Shown: positions 1 through 6,066 of the stretch, one piece after another
How the letters are laid out: every line of letters begins with the position of its first letter
How positions within the stretch are numbered: position 1 is the stretch's first letter
Source: Campylobacterota bacterium
GTDB lineage: Bacteria; Campylobacterota; Campylobacteria; Campylobacterales; Sulfurospirillaceae
DNA length: 13,024 nt
Assembly (NCBI GenBank): GCA_009930355.1
Contig: RZYK01000040.1
Coordinates: 1 to 13,024, forward strand
Reading direction: 5' to 3'
Notes under the pieces: generated by a model
The model's input: the letters and a program-made list of their open reading frames with translations, nothing else
What the model was told of the DNA's origin: nothing
Databases searched by the model: none
Translations under genes and position numbers: made by a program

Positions 1-927
1 TGTTTGATTCAACCCTAAAAGCAAGAAAATACCCATAACCGCTAAGACAATGCCAAATCCCATGATTTTAATGGCATGAACATTGGCTTTAAAAATACCC
101 AAATAAAGGGCTACAAGCACCAATACCACACCTAGGAGAATCATCACGGCGACCACAGGTAAGGCAAGAAAGTTGCTCAGGTATTTGTACGCTTCAATAT
201 GCACAACACCTGAGGCGTCATACGCAAATCCATCTTTGAGAAAAATCCACGCCAAAAAGCCCAAAAAGAAGGGCAAAAAGAGCAGGGTATTTTTCAAAAG
301 CATCTTTTGAATCTTTACATGTAAAGAGGCGTGGTTGATGTTGCTGAGAAAATAAAGCCCTGCACTAAGACGTGCTAAAAAGAAAAGAGAGAACGCTAAA
401 AGGTAGTTTTGCGGGATAAAGAGCGCTTCAAGACCTCGAAGATTTGTATCCCATTGCACAAAGAAATTTTCATCTAAATGAAATGAAGCTCCACTAAAAA
501 GCGTACTTAGCGCAACACCGAGTAAAATAACACCCAATGAGCCGTTAATATACAAAAACATTTCATACGTTTTTTGACCCAAAAAATTGTTCTCTTTTTT
601 GCGGTATTCGTAGCTTACGGCTTGAATAATAAAACAAAATAAAATAGCAAGCCATACCCAATAGGCTCCTCCAAAACTGGTCGCATAAAAAAGAGGAAAT
701 GCCGCAAAAAGCGCTCCACCAAAGAGAACAAGCGTGGTAAAGCCAAGCTCCCATTTGCGTCCTAAAGAGTTAATCAGCATACTTTTTTCCACCTCATTTT
801 CAGGCAGGCTAAAAAGCAGTGTTTGTCCGCCTTGAATAAACATCAAAAAGACAAAAAGTCCTGCTAAAAGACTGACTATCATCCACCACAACTGTTGCAG
901 TTGTAAAAAAGAGAGTAATTCAAACAT
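1..927 (-). CDS. cydB: Cytochrome bd-type quinol oxidase subunit II (CydB), 3' end cut by window
   Basis: This is the second integral-membrane subunit of a cytochrome bd quinol oxidase, which stabilises the haem-bearing CydA and helps reduce O2 with electrons from the quinol pool. The reading frame is open from ATG at 927 to the window edge, giving 309 residues of a family that is usually about 370-380. Recognisable parts are the N-terminal WWMIVSLLAG segment (14-23), GRKWELG (56-62) and GGALFAAFPLFYA (70-82), which matches the GGALFAAWP stretch of E. coli CydB, plus several hydrophobic helices. The DGFDxG motif of the first helix in classical CydB is replaced by FIQGGQ (30-35), as I recall for campylobacterial and Bacteroidetes homologues. 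The start overlaps the cydA stop as TGATG, and the ribosome site GGGAGGT lies inside the end of cydA, so translation is coupled. One TTACATGTAA palindrome falls in the gene as LHVK (202-205). Confidence 0.93.
   Translation of the reverse strand, partial: MFELLSFLQLQQLWWMIVSLLAGLFVFLMFIQGGQTLLFSLPENEVEKSMLINSLGRKWELGFTTLVLFGGALFAAFPLFYATSFGGAYWVWLAILFCFIIQAVSYEYRKKENNFLGQKTYEMFLYINGSLGVILLGVALSTLFSGASFHLDENFFVQWDTNLRGLEALFIPQNYLLAFSLFFLARLSAGLYFLSNINHASLHVKIQKMLLKNTLLFLPFFLGFLAWIFLKDGFAYDASGVVHIEAYKYLSNFLALPVVAVMILLGVVLVLVALYLGIFKANVHAIKIMGFGIVLAVMGIFLLLGLNQT
313..326. repeat. TTACATGTAA palindrome, copy 1 (in cydB)
   Basis: Full 14-bp form CTTTACATGTAAAG inside cydB, read in frame as LHVK. 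Confidence 0.8.
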
Positions 928-2456
928 CAGTGACCTCCCTCAAAGCCTTTGGAAATTTGCCTGAGCATAATTTTTATCTCCGCAATCAAAAGTACGGTAA
1001 ATAAAATGGCAAAGAGTGTAAATGAGAGGGCAACATTGCCTCCACCTAAATGCGTTGCAGCGATGTGTGTTGGCATCAAATCTTGAATCGCCCATGGCTG
1101 TCTACCGACTTCTGCCACAATCCATCCTGCTTCTGCGGCAATGTAGCCTAAGGGAATGCTCCACAATGCGGCATAAAGCACTAAGGGATAGTTTTTAATA
1201 TCACGTTTAAGTATAAAAAAGAGTACCAGCGCAAAGAGTGCAATAAACCACATACCCAAAGAGACCATAATGTGAAAGCTGTAAAAGGAAAGGGCAATGG
1301 GTGGGATAATTTGCTCAGGTTTTTCAAAATAGCCATAGCCAAAATCTTTCATATGCGTTTGTAGAATCGCTTCACTTTCGGTCATTTTAGCCGTATCCCC
1401 CATTTTTTTTGCCTCTCTAAAATCACTGAGTGCTTGCAGGGCAATTTTTCCGTTGGCGATGCGCTCACTAGCAGAGGGAATATTGTGTAAAGCATTACCA
1501 TAGACCAAATCATCTAATCCAGCCACAAAAGCATTGACATCACGGTGTCCTAAGAGTGAGAGCATATAAGGAATTTCGATGTCACCTAAAAATTCAGGTT
1601 CATTATCGCCGAGTTTTTTGTTAGGATTTAAAATTCCAAAGGCAATGAGTCCCGCTCTGGATTCGCCTTTGTAGAGTCCTTCCATAGCAGCCAGTTTTGC
1701 GGGTTGGTGTTGGGTAACCTGATAGGCACTTTCATCGCCACTGAAGGCTAAGAAAAGTGAGGTGACAAGCCCAAAGGTTGCTCCCACCACCATACTGCGT
1801 TTGGCAAAAAGCAGCTCTTTCTTTTTGAGTAAAAACCATGCCGAAATGCCCACCACAAATAAAGCTCCAATGACATAGCCACTGGCGATGGTGTGTAAGA
1901 ATTTGATAACTGCTACAGGAGAGAGGGCAACATCAAAGAAATTTTCCATTTCGTTGCGAGCTGTGGCGGGGTTGAAATGCATGCCTACAGGGTATTGCAT
2001 CCAACCATTGGCGACTAAAATCCAAAAGGCAGAGAGGTTGGAGCCAATTGCCACTAACCACGTAGAGAGCAGATGGAATTTGGGGCTAACTTTATTCCAG
2101 CCAAAGAACATGACCGCAAAAAAGGTGGATTCCATAAAAAAGGCTAAAATCCCCTCAATGGCTAGAGGTGCGCCAAAAATATCACCGACAAACCACGAAT
2201 AATTTGCCCAGTTGGTTCCAAATTCAAACTCCATAATAAGCCCTGTTGCGACACCAATTGCAAAATTGATCGCAAAAAGGCTCATCCAAAATTGGGTGAT
2301 TTTTTTCCAATGCGCATCGCCAGTTTTGAGATAAAGTGTCTCCATAATGGCAATGATAAAACTAAGCCCTAATGTTAGGGGAACAAAGAGAAAATGGTAG
2401 ATGGCAGTAAGCGCAAATTGGGCTCTGCTCCAATCAACCGAAGCGAGTTCACTCAT
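927..2456 (-). CDS. cydA: Cytochrome bd-type quinol oxidase subunit I (CydA)
   Basis: This is the catalytic, haem-carrying subunit of the bd oxidase in the inner membrane. It oxidises quinol and reduces O2 to water with high oxygen affinity and is often used at low oxygen. The protein has 509 residues, close to E. coli CydA (522). Haem ligands can be placed by alignment from memory: H21 (b595), H188 (b558, in KFLHTIASGYV) and M397 (b558, in FHIMVSLG). E101 and E109 fit the conserved glutamates of the haem d/proton region. The Q-loop begins SGDESAYQVTQHQPAK (239-254), with K255 and E260 in the usual quinol-binding positions. The loop is long, with EIPYMLSLL (294-302) as in E. coli, so this is the long-loop type. 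GRQPW lies at 451-455. A strong AAGGAG site stands five bases before the ATG, inside the end of the upstream gene, and the two genes overlap as ATGA. Confidence 0.97.
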   Translation of the reverse strand: MSELASVDWSRAQFALTAIYHFLFVPLTLGLSFIIAIMETLYLKTGDAHWKKITQFWMSLFAINFAIGVATGLIMEFEFGTNWANYSWFVGDIFGAPLAIEGILAFFMESTFFAVMFFGWNKVSPKFHLLSTWLVAIGSNLSAFWILVANGWMQYPVGMHFNPATARNEMENFFDVALSPVAVIKFLHTIASGYVIGALFVVGISAWFLLKKKELLFAKRSMVVGATFGLVTSLFLAFSGDESAYQVTQHQPAKLAAMEGLYKGESRAGLIAFGILNPNKKLGDNEPEFLGDIEIPYMLSLLGHRDVNAFVAGLDDLVYGNALHNIPSASERIANGKIALQALSDFREAKKMGDTAKMTESEAILQTHMKDFGYGYFEKPEQIIPPIALSFYSFHIMVSLGMWFIALFALVLFFILKRDIKNYPLVLYAALWSIPLGYIAAEAGWIVAEVGRQPWAIQDLMPTHIAATHLGGGNVALSFTLFAILFTVLLIAEIKIMLRQISKGFEGGH

Positions 2457-2668
2457 GGTGTCTCCTTAATAAGATTGTCTAAGACGTAATTGCTTCGAGC
2501 AGCATCGTCTAAAAAGTGGGTATGAAGGGTCGTGCTAAAGAAGAAAAATTTAAACACGACCAACATAATCAGCAGTTTTAAAAAAACAATTTTCCACAAG
2601 GTTTTCCCCAGCTTAAGGTTTGCAAATCCCTCTTTATAGAGGATGAAAAACGTGCGGAAAAAATTCAT
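2453..2668 (-). CDS. Small single-TM protein of the cyd operon (DUF4492-like)
   Basis: This 71-residue protein has a basic N-terminus, one strongly hydrophobic segment (about 28-45, LLIMLVVFKFFFF) and a polar, acidic C-terminal tail (54-71). From memory it fits the DUF4492 family, small proteins encoded beside cydA in Campylobacterota and Bacteroidetes; this was not checked by a search. Its stop overlaps the cydA start by four bases (ATGA) and it carries the cydA ribosome site in its last codons, so it is made together with the oxidase. Its own start at 2668 has AAGGA seven bases upstream. By position and build (one helix, coupled to cydAB) it could be an accessory subunit or assembly factor, in the way CydX and CydH serve other bd oxidases. 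That role is inference, since there is no sequence likeness to CydX that I can see. The coding call is secure; the function is unknown. Confidence 0.85.
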   Translation of the reverse strand: MNFFRTFFILYKEGFANLKLGKTLWKIVFLKLLIMLVVFKFFFFSTTLHTHFLDDAARSNYVLDNLIKETP

Positions 2669-2682
2669 TTTTATTCCTTAGT

Positions 2683-3072
2683 TCAGGCGTTTACAAGCGA
2701 TTTTGCCCATGTTTCCATAAGCGCATGGAGCTCTTCTTTGGGTGCTTCTAAAAAGTCAATAATAAACTGATCTTTGGTTTCACACAAACCAATAGAGCGA
2801 GGTCGAACGGCTAAAATTTTAGAATTTGGAATGGCTGCACCAAAACAAAAAACAATATTTTTCGCATCTAAAATCTCAGGAGCAATCTCTCCATTCATAT
2901 TTTTAGTATGCGCATAGTGGTCAAAAATAGCAATAAATTTTGCGATAGGATGTGCTTCAATTTTAGCGCATAAATCTTCCATAATAGCGCTCATACTCTC
3001 ATATTTGCACTCATTTTTATCAATCGTAAGATTGAAAACAGGGTATTTATCCATTAAGATGGTTTTTTTCAT
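2683..3072 (-). CDS. Conserved hypothetical soluble protein, first gene of the cyd operon
   Basis: I do not recognise a function. The protein has 129 residues, is soluble, and has no signal peptide or membrane segment. Notable stretches are AKFIAIFDHYAHTKN (44-58), ILDAKNIVFCFGAAIP (67-82), ILAVRPRSIGLCE (86-98) and a helical acidic end. It carries Cys at 22, 35, 76 and 97 and His at 41, 52, 55 and 116, but no clear metal-binding spacing. It may belong to a campylobacterial family of unknown function (possibly DUF6858, from memory only). I chose ATG 3072 rather than the ATG six codons upstream (3090), because AAAGGA (3079-3084) sits at correct spacing before 3072, whereas 3090 has no such site and would place the ribosome site inside the gene. 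It lies 14 bases before the DUF4492-like gene and shares its operon with cydAB, which suggests a role linked to the oxidase or to oxygen response. Confidence 0.85.
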   Translation of the reverse strand: MKKTILMDKYPVFNLTIDKNECKYESMSAIMEDLCAKIEAHPIAKFIAIFDHYAHTKNMNGEIAPEILDAKNIVFCFGAAIPNSKILAVRPRSIGLCETKDQFIIDFLEAPKEELHALMETWAKSLVNA

Positions 3073-3078
3073 TTTATT

Positions 3079-3084
3079 TCCTTT
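3079..3084 (-). promoter_or_regulatory. Ribosome binding site that decides the start of the 129-aa gene
   Basis: AAAGGA followed by six bases and ATG at 3072. It favours this start over the in-frame ATG at 3090. Confidence 0.7.
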
Positions 3085-3104
3085 TATCATTAAAATTTAT
3101 GTAA

Positions 3105-3110
3105 ATTATA
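3105..3110 (-). promoter_or_regulatory. Putative -10 box of the cyd operon promoter
   Basis: A perfect TATAAT on the minus strand lies 32 bases before the chosen start of the operon's first gene. Upstream are runs of T broken by G (TTGTTTTGTTTTTGTT, about 3124-3139), the periodic T-rich pattern that stands in for a -35 box in Campylobacter and Helicobacter sigma-70 promoters. No FNR-like or other known operator is visible. The 126-bp gap to the REC-PAS gene has no clear terminator, so read-through from that gene could add to expression. Confidence 0.55.
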
Positions 3111-3198
3111 AATTATTTTAATTAACAAAAACAAAACAATTACCAGCTAATATCTAAAATTAAGAGTAATTTTATCCTTTATAAAGTGTTATTTAATG

Positions 3199-4020
3199 TT
3201 AAATTTTTAAAATTAAAGGCGCAATATCGGTCAGTACAATTACATTAAATGACTCTTCTTCACTATCAAAAGAGACATTAAATTTAGTAGGAATAAAGAT
3301 TTTTTGGTTGAGATTATTGTGGTAGCAATACTTTAGGTCTAAAGATTTACCTGAATGAATCGTTAGAAAATGAAGCTCTCTTGAAATATTTTCAAATAAA
3401 TCTTCAATATTCCAAACATGCAACATTTCAGGGATTGGTAATTTTTTATCATTAAAAAGCTCTTCTAAACTTCTATTAAAAAAGAGGACTTTTTCATGTT
3501 CATCGTAGGCAAAAATAGGTGAGGGAATTTCCTCAATCACTCGCTGAATGGTAAAAAGAGCCAGTCCATGAATTTTACGTTTTTCTCTTAACATATGGTA
3601 CGTTTTAGTGTCTTTTTTTGCATTGATTTTGTGCAGTAAATCGCACAACATAAAATGCACTTTTTCTTCCTCTAAGGGTTTAAAAAAGTAGTGAGAGGCT
3701 TCTGTGTTAATCAGTGCTTTACGTTCTTTTTGTTGAGAAAAATCAACAAGCAATCCAATAAATATATCATGGATTTTTAAACGGAATTGATGGACTAAAT
3801 AGCGCCAATCATACTGTTGTGTATCAGTATCAATCATCACCAAATCCATTTCATGTTCTTCAAAAAGTAGCAGACTTTCCTCTTGTGAATTTGTACAATA
3901 AACGTGAGAAAAGAGCGTTTCTAAAAGGGGAGGCAAGAAAGAAGAATCTTCACCAATAAACAGGACTGAACACGCACTGTCTTTTTGCTGAATTAAGGAC
4001 GCACTATTGTCATAAATCAT
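3199..4020 (-). CDS. Receiver-PAS protein without output domain
   Basis: This is a 273-residue signalling protein. The N-terminal half (about 17-132) looks like a CheY-type receiver: hydrophobic strand CSVLFIGED with acidic pair E24-D25, DLVMIDTDT with the likely phospho-acceptor D64, and SHYFFKPLEE with the conserved Lys at 114. The usual Thr/Ser after strand 4 is not evident (IGLLVDFS), so the switch may be altered. The C-terminal half (about 158-270) looks like a PAS domain: VIEEIPSPIFAYDEHEKVLFFNRSLEELF and a final strand FNVIVLTD. There is no DNA-binding, kinase or cyclic-di-GMP domain, so it probably works through protein contact. I chose ATG 4020, seven bases after AGGAAA (4028-4033). 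A GTG at 4038 is also in frame but lies upstream of that site. It is alone between the cyd operon and the divergent mscS-like gene. Its partner is unknown. Confidence 0.85.
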   Translation of the reverse strand: MIYDNSASLIQQKDSACSVLFIGEDSSFLPPLLETLFSHVYCTNSQEESLLLFEEHEMDLVMIDTDTQQYDWRYLVHQFRLKIHDIFIGLLVDFSQQKERKALINTEASHYFFKPLEEEKVHFMLCDLLHKINAKKDTKTYHMLREKRKIHGLALFTIQRVIEEIPSPIFAYDEHEKVLFFNRSLEELFNDKKLPIPEMLHVWNIEDLFENISRELHFLTIHSGKSLDLKYCYHNNLNQKIFIPTKFNVSFDSEEESFNVIVLTDIAPLILKI

Positions 4021-4027
4021 AATAAAT

Positions 4028-4033
4028 TTTCCT
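4028..4033 (-). promoter_or_regulatory. Ribosome binding site deciding the REC-PAS start
   Basis: AGGAAA on the minus strand lies seven bases before ATG 4020. It supports this ATG against the in-frame GTG at 4038. Confidence 0.55.
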
Positions 4034-4058
4034 AACACGATACATTACTTACACAACG

Positions 4059-4064
4059 ATTATA
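4059..4064 (-). promoter_or_regulatory. Putative -10 box for the REC-PAS gene
   Basis: TATAAT on the minus strand, about 39 bases before ATG 4020, which would give a leader of roughly 30 nt. It lies only 24 bases from the plus-strand -10 box of the mscS-like gene, so the two promoters overlap back to back. Confidence 0.6.
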
Positions 4065-4088
4065 CTCTCTTTTCTACTTTTTCTATCG

Positions 4089-4094
4089 TATAAT
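4089..4094 (+). promoter_or_regulatory. Putative -10 box for the mscS-like gene
   Basis: TATAAT 28 bases before the ATG at 4122, with a T/C-rich stretch upstream (about 4066-4082) in place of a clear -35 box. A ribosome site AAAGGAG (4109-4115) follows at normal spacing. Confidence 0.6.
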
Positions 4095-4121
4095 AGATAG
4101 ACTTTTTTAAAGGAGTGAACA

Positions 4122-4943
4122 ATGGATACAGAACTACAAAGTCTTCAAAAATTTTACACGGTGGTGATTGAGTTTTTAACAACCTATAGTTTTCAACTTT
4201 TGGGTGCTTTTTTAATTGTACTAATCGGTTGGTTTGCTTCCAAATACATTTATGCCCTTTTATTACGCCTTTTTGAACGTCATCATTTTGATATGACGCT
4301 TGCTAAATTTGTTGCAAATATTGCAAAAATAGTGGTTTTTGCAGCGATGATTGTCATTGCTCTTGGAAAAATTGGCATTTCAATTGCTCCTTTTGTAGCC
4401 GCCATTGGTGCGGTTTCTCTCACCGCTGGCTTGGCGCTTCAAGGCAGTGTTTCTAACTATGCAGCAGGTGTTTTACTCATTATCTCACGTCCGTTTAAAG
4501 TAGGCGATACGCTTTTGGTTGCTGGCGTGTATGGTGTGGTAGAAGAGATAAGACTCTCCTATACCACACTTTGTAATGAAGATGAAGAACTCATTACGAT
4601 CCCCAACAAACAAATGATTGGTGATATTTTAGTGAACTCATTTGAATATAGGGTGGTTGAATCAAGCATTGGTGTCTCTTATGCGCAAGATCCCTCCGTT
4701 GCAATTGAGGTGATTTATGATGTATTGGTGGGTAATCCTAAGGTAAGCAACGTGCATATGCCCGTGGTAGGTATTGCAAAATTTGGCGATAGTGCCATAG
4801 AATTAGGGCTGCGTTATTGGGTGCCTACCAAACATTTTTTTAAAACACAGTATGAGATTAATTTAGCAATTTATTCTGCTTTACATGTAAAGAATATTAG
4901 TATTCCATTTCCACAGCGTGAAGTGCATATTGTAGAGCATTAA
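4122..4943 (+). CDS. MscS-family small-conductance mechanosensitive channel
   Basis: This is an inner-membrane channel that opens under membrane tension and releases solutes after osmotic downshock. At 273 residues it is close to E. coli MscS (286) and has the simple three-helix design: TM1 about 25-45, TM2 about 64-82, and TM3 about 88-121. TM3 carries the Gly/Ala-rich pore helix (AAIGAVSLTAGLALQG, 93-108) and the SNYAAGVLL hinge region (111-119). The beta-domain signature SRPFKVGD (122-129) follows, then GVVEEIRLSYTTL (138-150) and ITIPNKQM (158-165), matching IVIPNGKI of E. coli. The cytoplasmic cage domain fills the rest. The start is set by AAAGGAG six bases upstream. A CTTTACATGTAAAG palindrome near the end reads LHVK (254-257). 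Which solute or stress it serves cannot be told from sequence. Confidence 0.95.
   Translation: MDTELQSLQKFYTVVIEFLTTYSFQLLGAFLIVLIGWFASKYIYALLLRLFERHHFDMTLAKFVANIAKIVVFAAMIVIALGKIGISIAPFVAAIGAVSLTAGLALQGSVSNYAAGVLLIISRPFKVGDTLLVAGVYGVVEEIRLSYTTLCNEDEELITIPNKQMIGDILVNSFEYRVVESSIGVSYAQDPSVAIEVIYDVLVGNPKVSNVHMPVVGIAKFGDSAIELGLRYWVPTKHFFKTQYEINLAIYSALHVKNISIPFPQREVHIVEH
4879..4892. repeat. TTACATGTAA palindrome, copy 2 (in mscS-like gene)
   Basis: Full 14-bp form CTTTACATGTAAAG, read in frame as LHVK near the channel's C-terminus. Confidence 0.8.
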
Positions 4944-5022
4944 AGCAAATAATATTTATATTAAATTTTTGTTAATACAACTTCATTACAATGTGTATGA
5001 CTTTACGAAAAAAGGATAGTGT

Positions 5023-5250
5023 GTGATTCCCAAAAAATATGAGTTTCTGGCATTTGCGTTTTTAATGTCACTTTTTATGACAACCCTAATGTCGTGTGTG
5101 ATTACATTTATTAACGTAGGCTGGGGTGAACATTTTTTTACCCTATGGTTTAGTGCTTTTTGGCGAACCTATTTTATAGCGTTTCCTACTATTTTAGTGG
5201 TGGTACCTTTTGTACGTAAATTAGTGCACAAATTAGTGAGACCCCATTAA
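5023..5250 (+). CDS. Small two-TM membrane protein, DUF2798-like
   Basis: This 75-residue protein has two hydrophobic helices (about 8-31 and 46-65). It opens IPKKYEFLAFAFLMSLFMT and ends in a basic tail VRKLVHKLVRPH. The pattern PKKYE…FAFLMSLFMTTLMS…FPTILVVVPFVRKLV agrees with the DUF2798 family as I remember it; function unknown. The start is GTG at 5023, seven bases after the first base of the spacer following AAAGGA (5011-5016). An ATG at 4998 is not in frame. It follows the mscS-like gene by 79 bases in an AT-rich gap without a clear terminator or strong promoter, so it may be cotranscribed with it. Its TAA stop overlaps the stop of the converging gene in a shared TTAA. Confidence 0.8.
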   Translation: MIPKKYEFLAFAFLMSLFMTTLMSCVITFINVGWGEHFFTLWFSAFWRTYFIAFPTILVVVPFVRKLVHKLVRPH

Positions 5251-6038
5251 TGTCCAAAAAATTCAATCAACCCCATAACAATTTCAAACGCAATTAAAAG
5301 AATAATAATCCACTCTAGCACTTCGCTGTGTTTATGGTTGAACAGATCAAGTGCTAGGGTTATATTTTCTTTAAGATGAGTAAGTTTATGCTCAACAATC
5401 TCAAAACGATCTTTAAGCTCTAGGCTTGAGGAGAGCATATTATAGAGTTTTTCTGCTTCTTCGTTATCCCATAAAATATTGGGTTTATCGAGTAAAAAAA
5501 GATCATTGACCATGCCATGTTGAATAAAAATAAGATTGCGTGCAAACTCTACCAAACGAGAGCGTTTAAAAAATGTATAGCTTTTGGTGACATCAAGCAG
5601 TGCTTGACTTTTCCCAAAGTACACATCCAAATCTTGTTCATACTTTTCAAGTCCCACACTTTGAGAAACCACTAAAGCACTAATAATAAAATAGATGGGC
5701 AAAGGCTCTTTGAGGACAATGTGCTCATTCGTAACTTTACATGTAACGTCCAAAGAAGGCTTGATGAGAATAGGATAGTCTTGAAACAAACAGTGTTGCT
5801 CAAAGGAAGCAGCATGGTCCACTCCCAATTTTATGAGCGTTTTTTCAATAGAGGCTTTATCCCAATTGATGAAACTGAGCACATTAAAATGCGTGTAAAT
5901 GAGGTAGCGCTCACCCTCTTGTGTATAGAAAGTCTTTTCAATGCCTTTTTTAAAAACACACTCTAGGCGTATTTCAATCTCATGCTTTGCCAAAGGTTTT
6001 GGCAGAGAGATTGAGATGAGTGAAAATGATGTGTCCAT
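5247..6038 (-). CDS. Rmd1/YagE (DUF155) family membrane-anchored protein
   Basis: This 263-residue protein fits the Rmd1/RMND1/DUF155 family. Visible hallmarks are a mixed N-terminal domain with YLIYTHFNVLSFINWD (45-60), IISALVVSQSVGLEKYE (118-134), a helical stretch with RFEIVEHKLTHLKENI (211-226), and the family's typical end, HKHSEVLEWIIILLIAFEIV (236-255), a single C-terminal TM helix about 241-258. In eukaryotes relatives act at the mitochondrial inner membrane (RMND1 in mitochondrial translation); the bacterial role is not known. It begins 28 bases after the RND permease stop on the same strand, so it is probably the fourth gene of the efflux operon. The ribosome site AAGGAG sits five bases before the ATG and is fused to a TTACATGTAA palindrome. 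The start is well supported. Its stop overlaps the converging gene. Confidence 0.85.
   Translation of the reverse strand: MDTSFSLISISLPKPLAKHEIEIRLECVFKKGIEKTFYTQEGERYLIYTHFNVLSFINWDKASIEKTLIKLGVDHAASFEQHCLFQDYPILIKPSLDVTCKVTNEHIVLKEPLPIYFIISALVVSQSVGLEKYEQDLDVYFGKSQALLDVTKSYTFFKRSRLVEFARNLIFIQHGMVNDLFLLDKPNILWDNEEAEKLYNMLSSSLELKDRFEIVEHKLTHLKENITLALDLFNHKHSEVLEWIIILLIAFEIVMGLIEFFGH
5737..5746. repeat. TTACATGTAA palindrome, copy 3 (in DUF155 gene)
   Basis: 10-bp core only. The single coding copy in another frame, read as V-T-C-K on the gene strand. Confidence 0.75.
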
Positions 6039-6047
6039 GTTTTCTCC

Positions 6048-6057
6048 TTACATGTAA
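6048..6057. repeat. TTACATGTAA palindrome, copy 4 (between RND and DUF155 genes)
   Basis: 10-bp core in the 28-bp gap. On the minus strand its last AA is also the first AA of the AAGGAG ribosome site of the DUF155 gene. Confidence 0.8.
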
Positions 6058-6066
6058 AAAAGAAAA

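Noticed and set aside
210..219. ProC SPAGTT in place of SPGGTT (residues 210-219 of ProC) as a sign of lost activity
   Set aside because: A conservative Gly-to-Ala change. All other motifs are intact, and some relatives vary here. The coordinates given are residue numbers of ProC, not bases.
563..754. 63-aa minus-strand reading frame
   Set aside because: It lies inside cydB in another frame. cydB is open from 927 to the window edge and matches the family throughout.
1888..2202. 104-aa plus-strand reading frame opposite cydA
   Set aside because: Antisense shadow of a well-conserved gene, with no ribosome site or recognisable domain.
3177..3186. CTTTATAAAG palindrome after the REC-PAS gene as a terminator
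   Set aside because: The stem is short and AT-only, with no following U tract on the minus strand. Too weak to call.
4944..5022. Promoter for the DUF2798-like gene (TACAAT at 4987-4992, TTGTTA at 4969-4974)
   Set aside because: The 12-bp spacing is wrong for sigma-70 and the AT-rich gap gives such words easily. The gap holds no other signal I can support.
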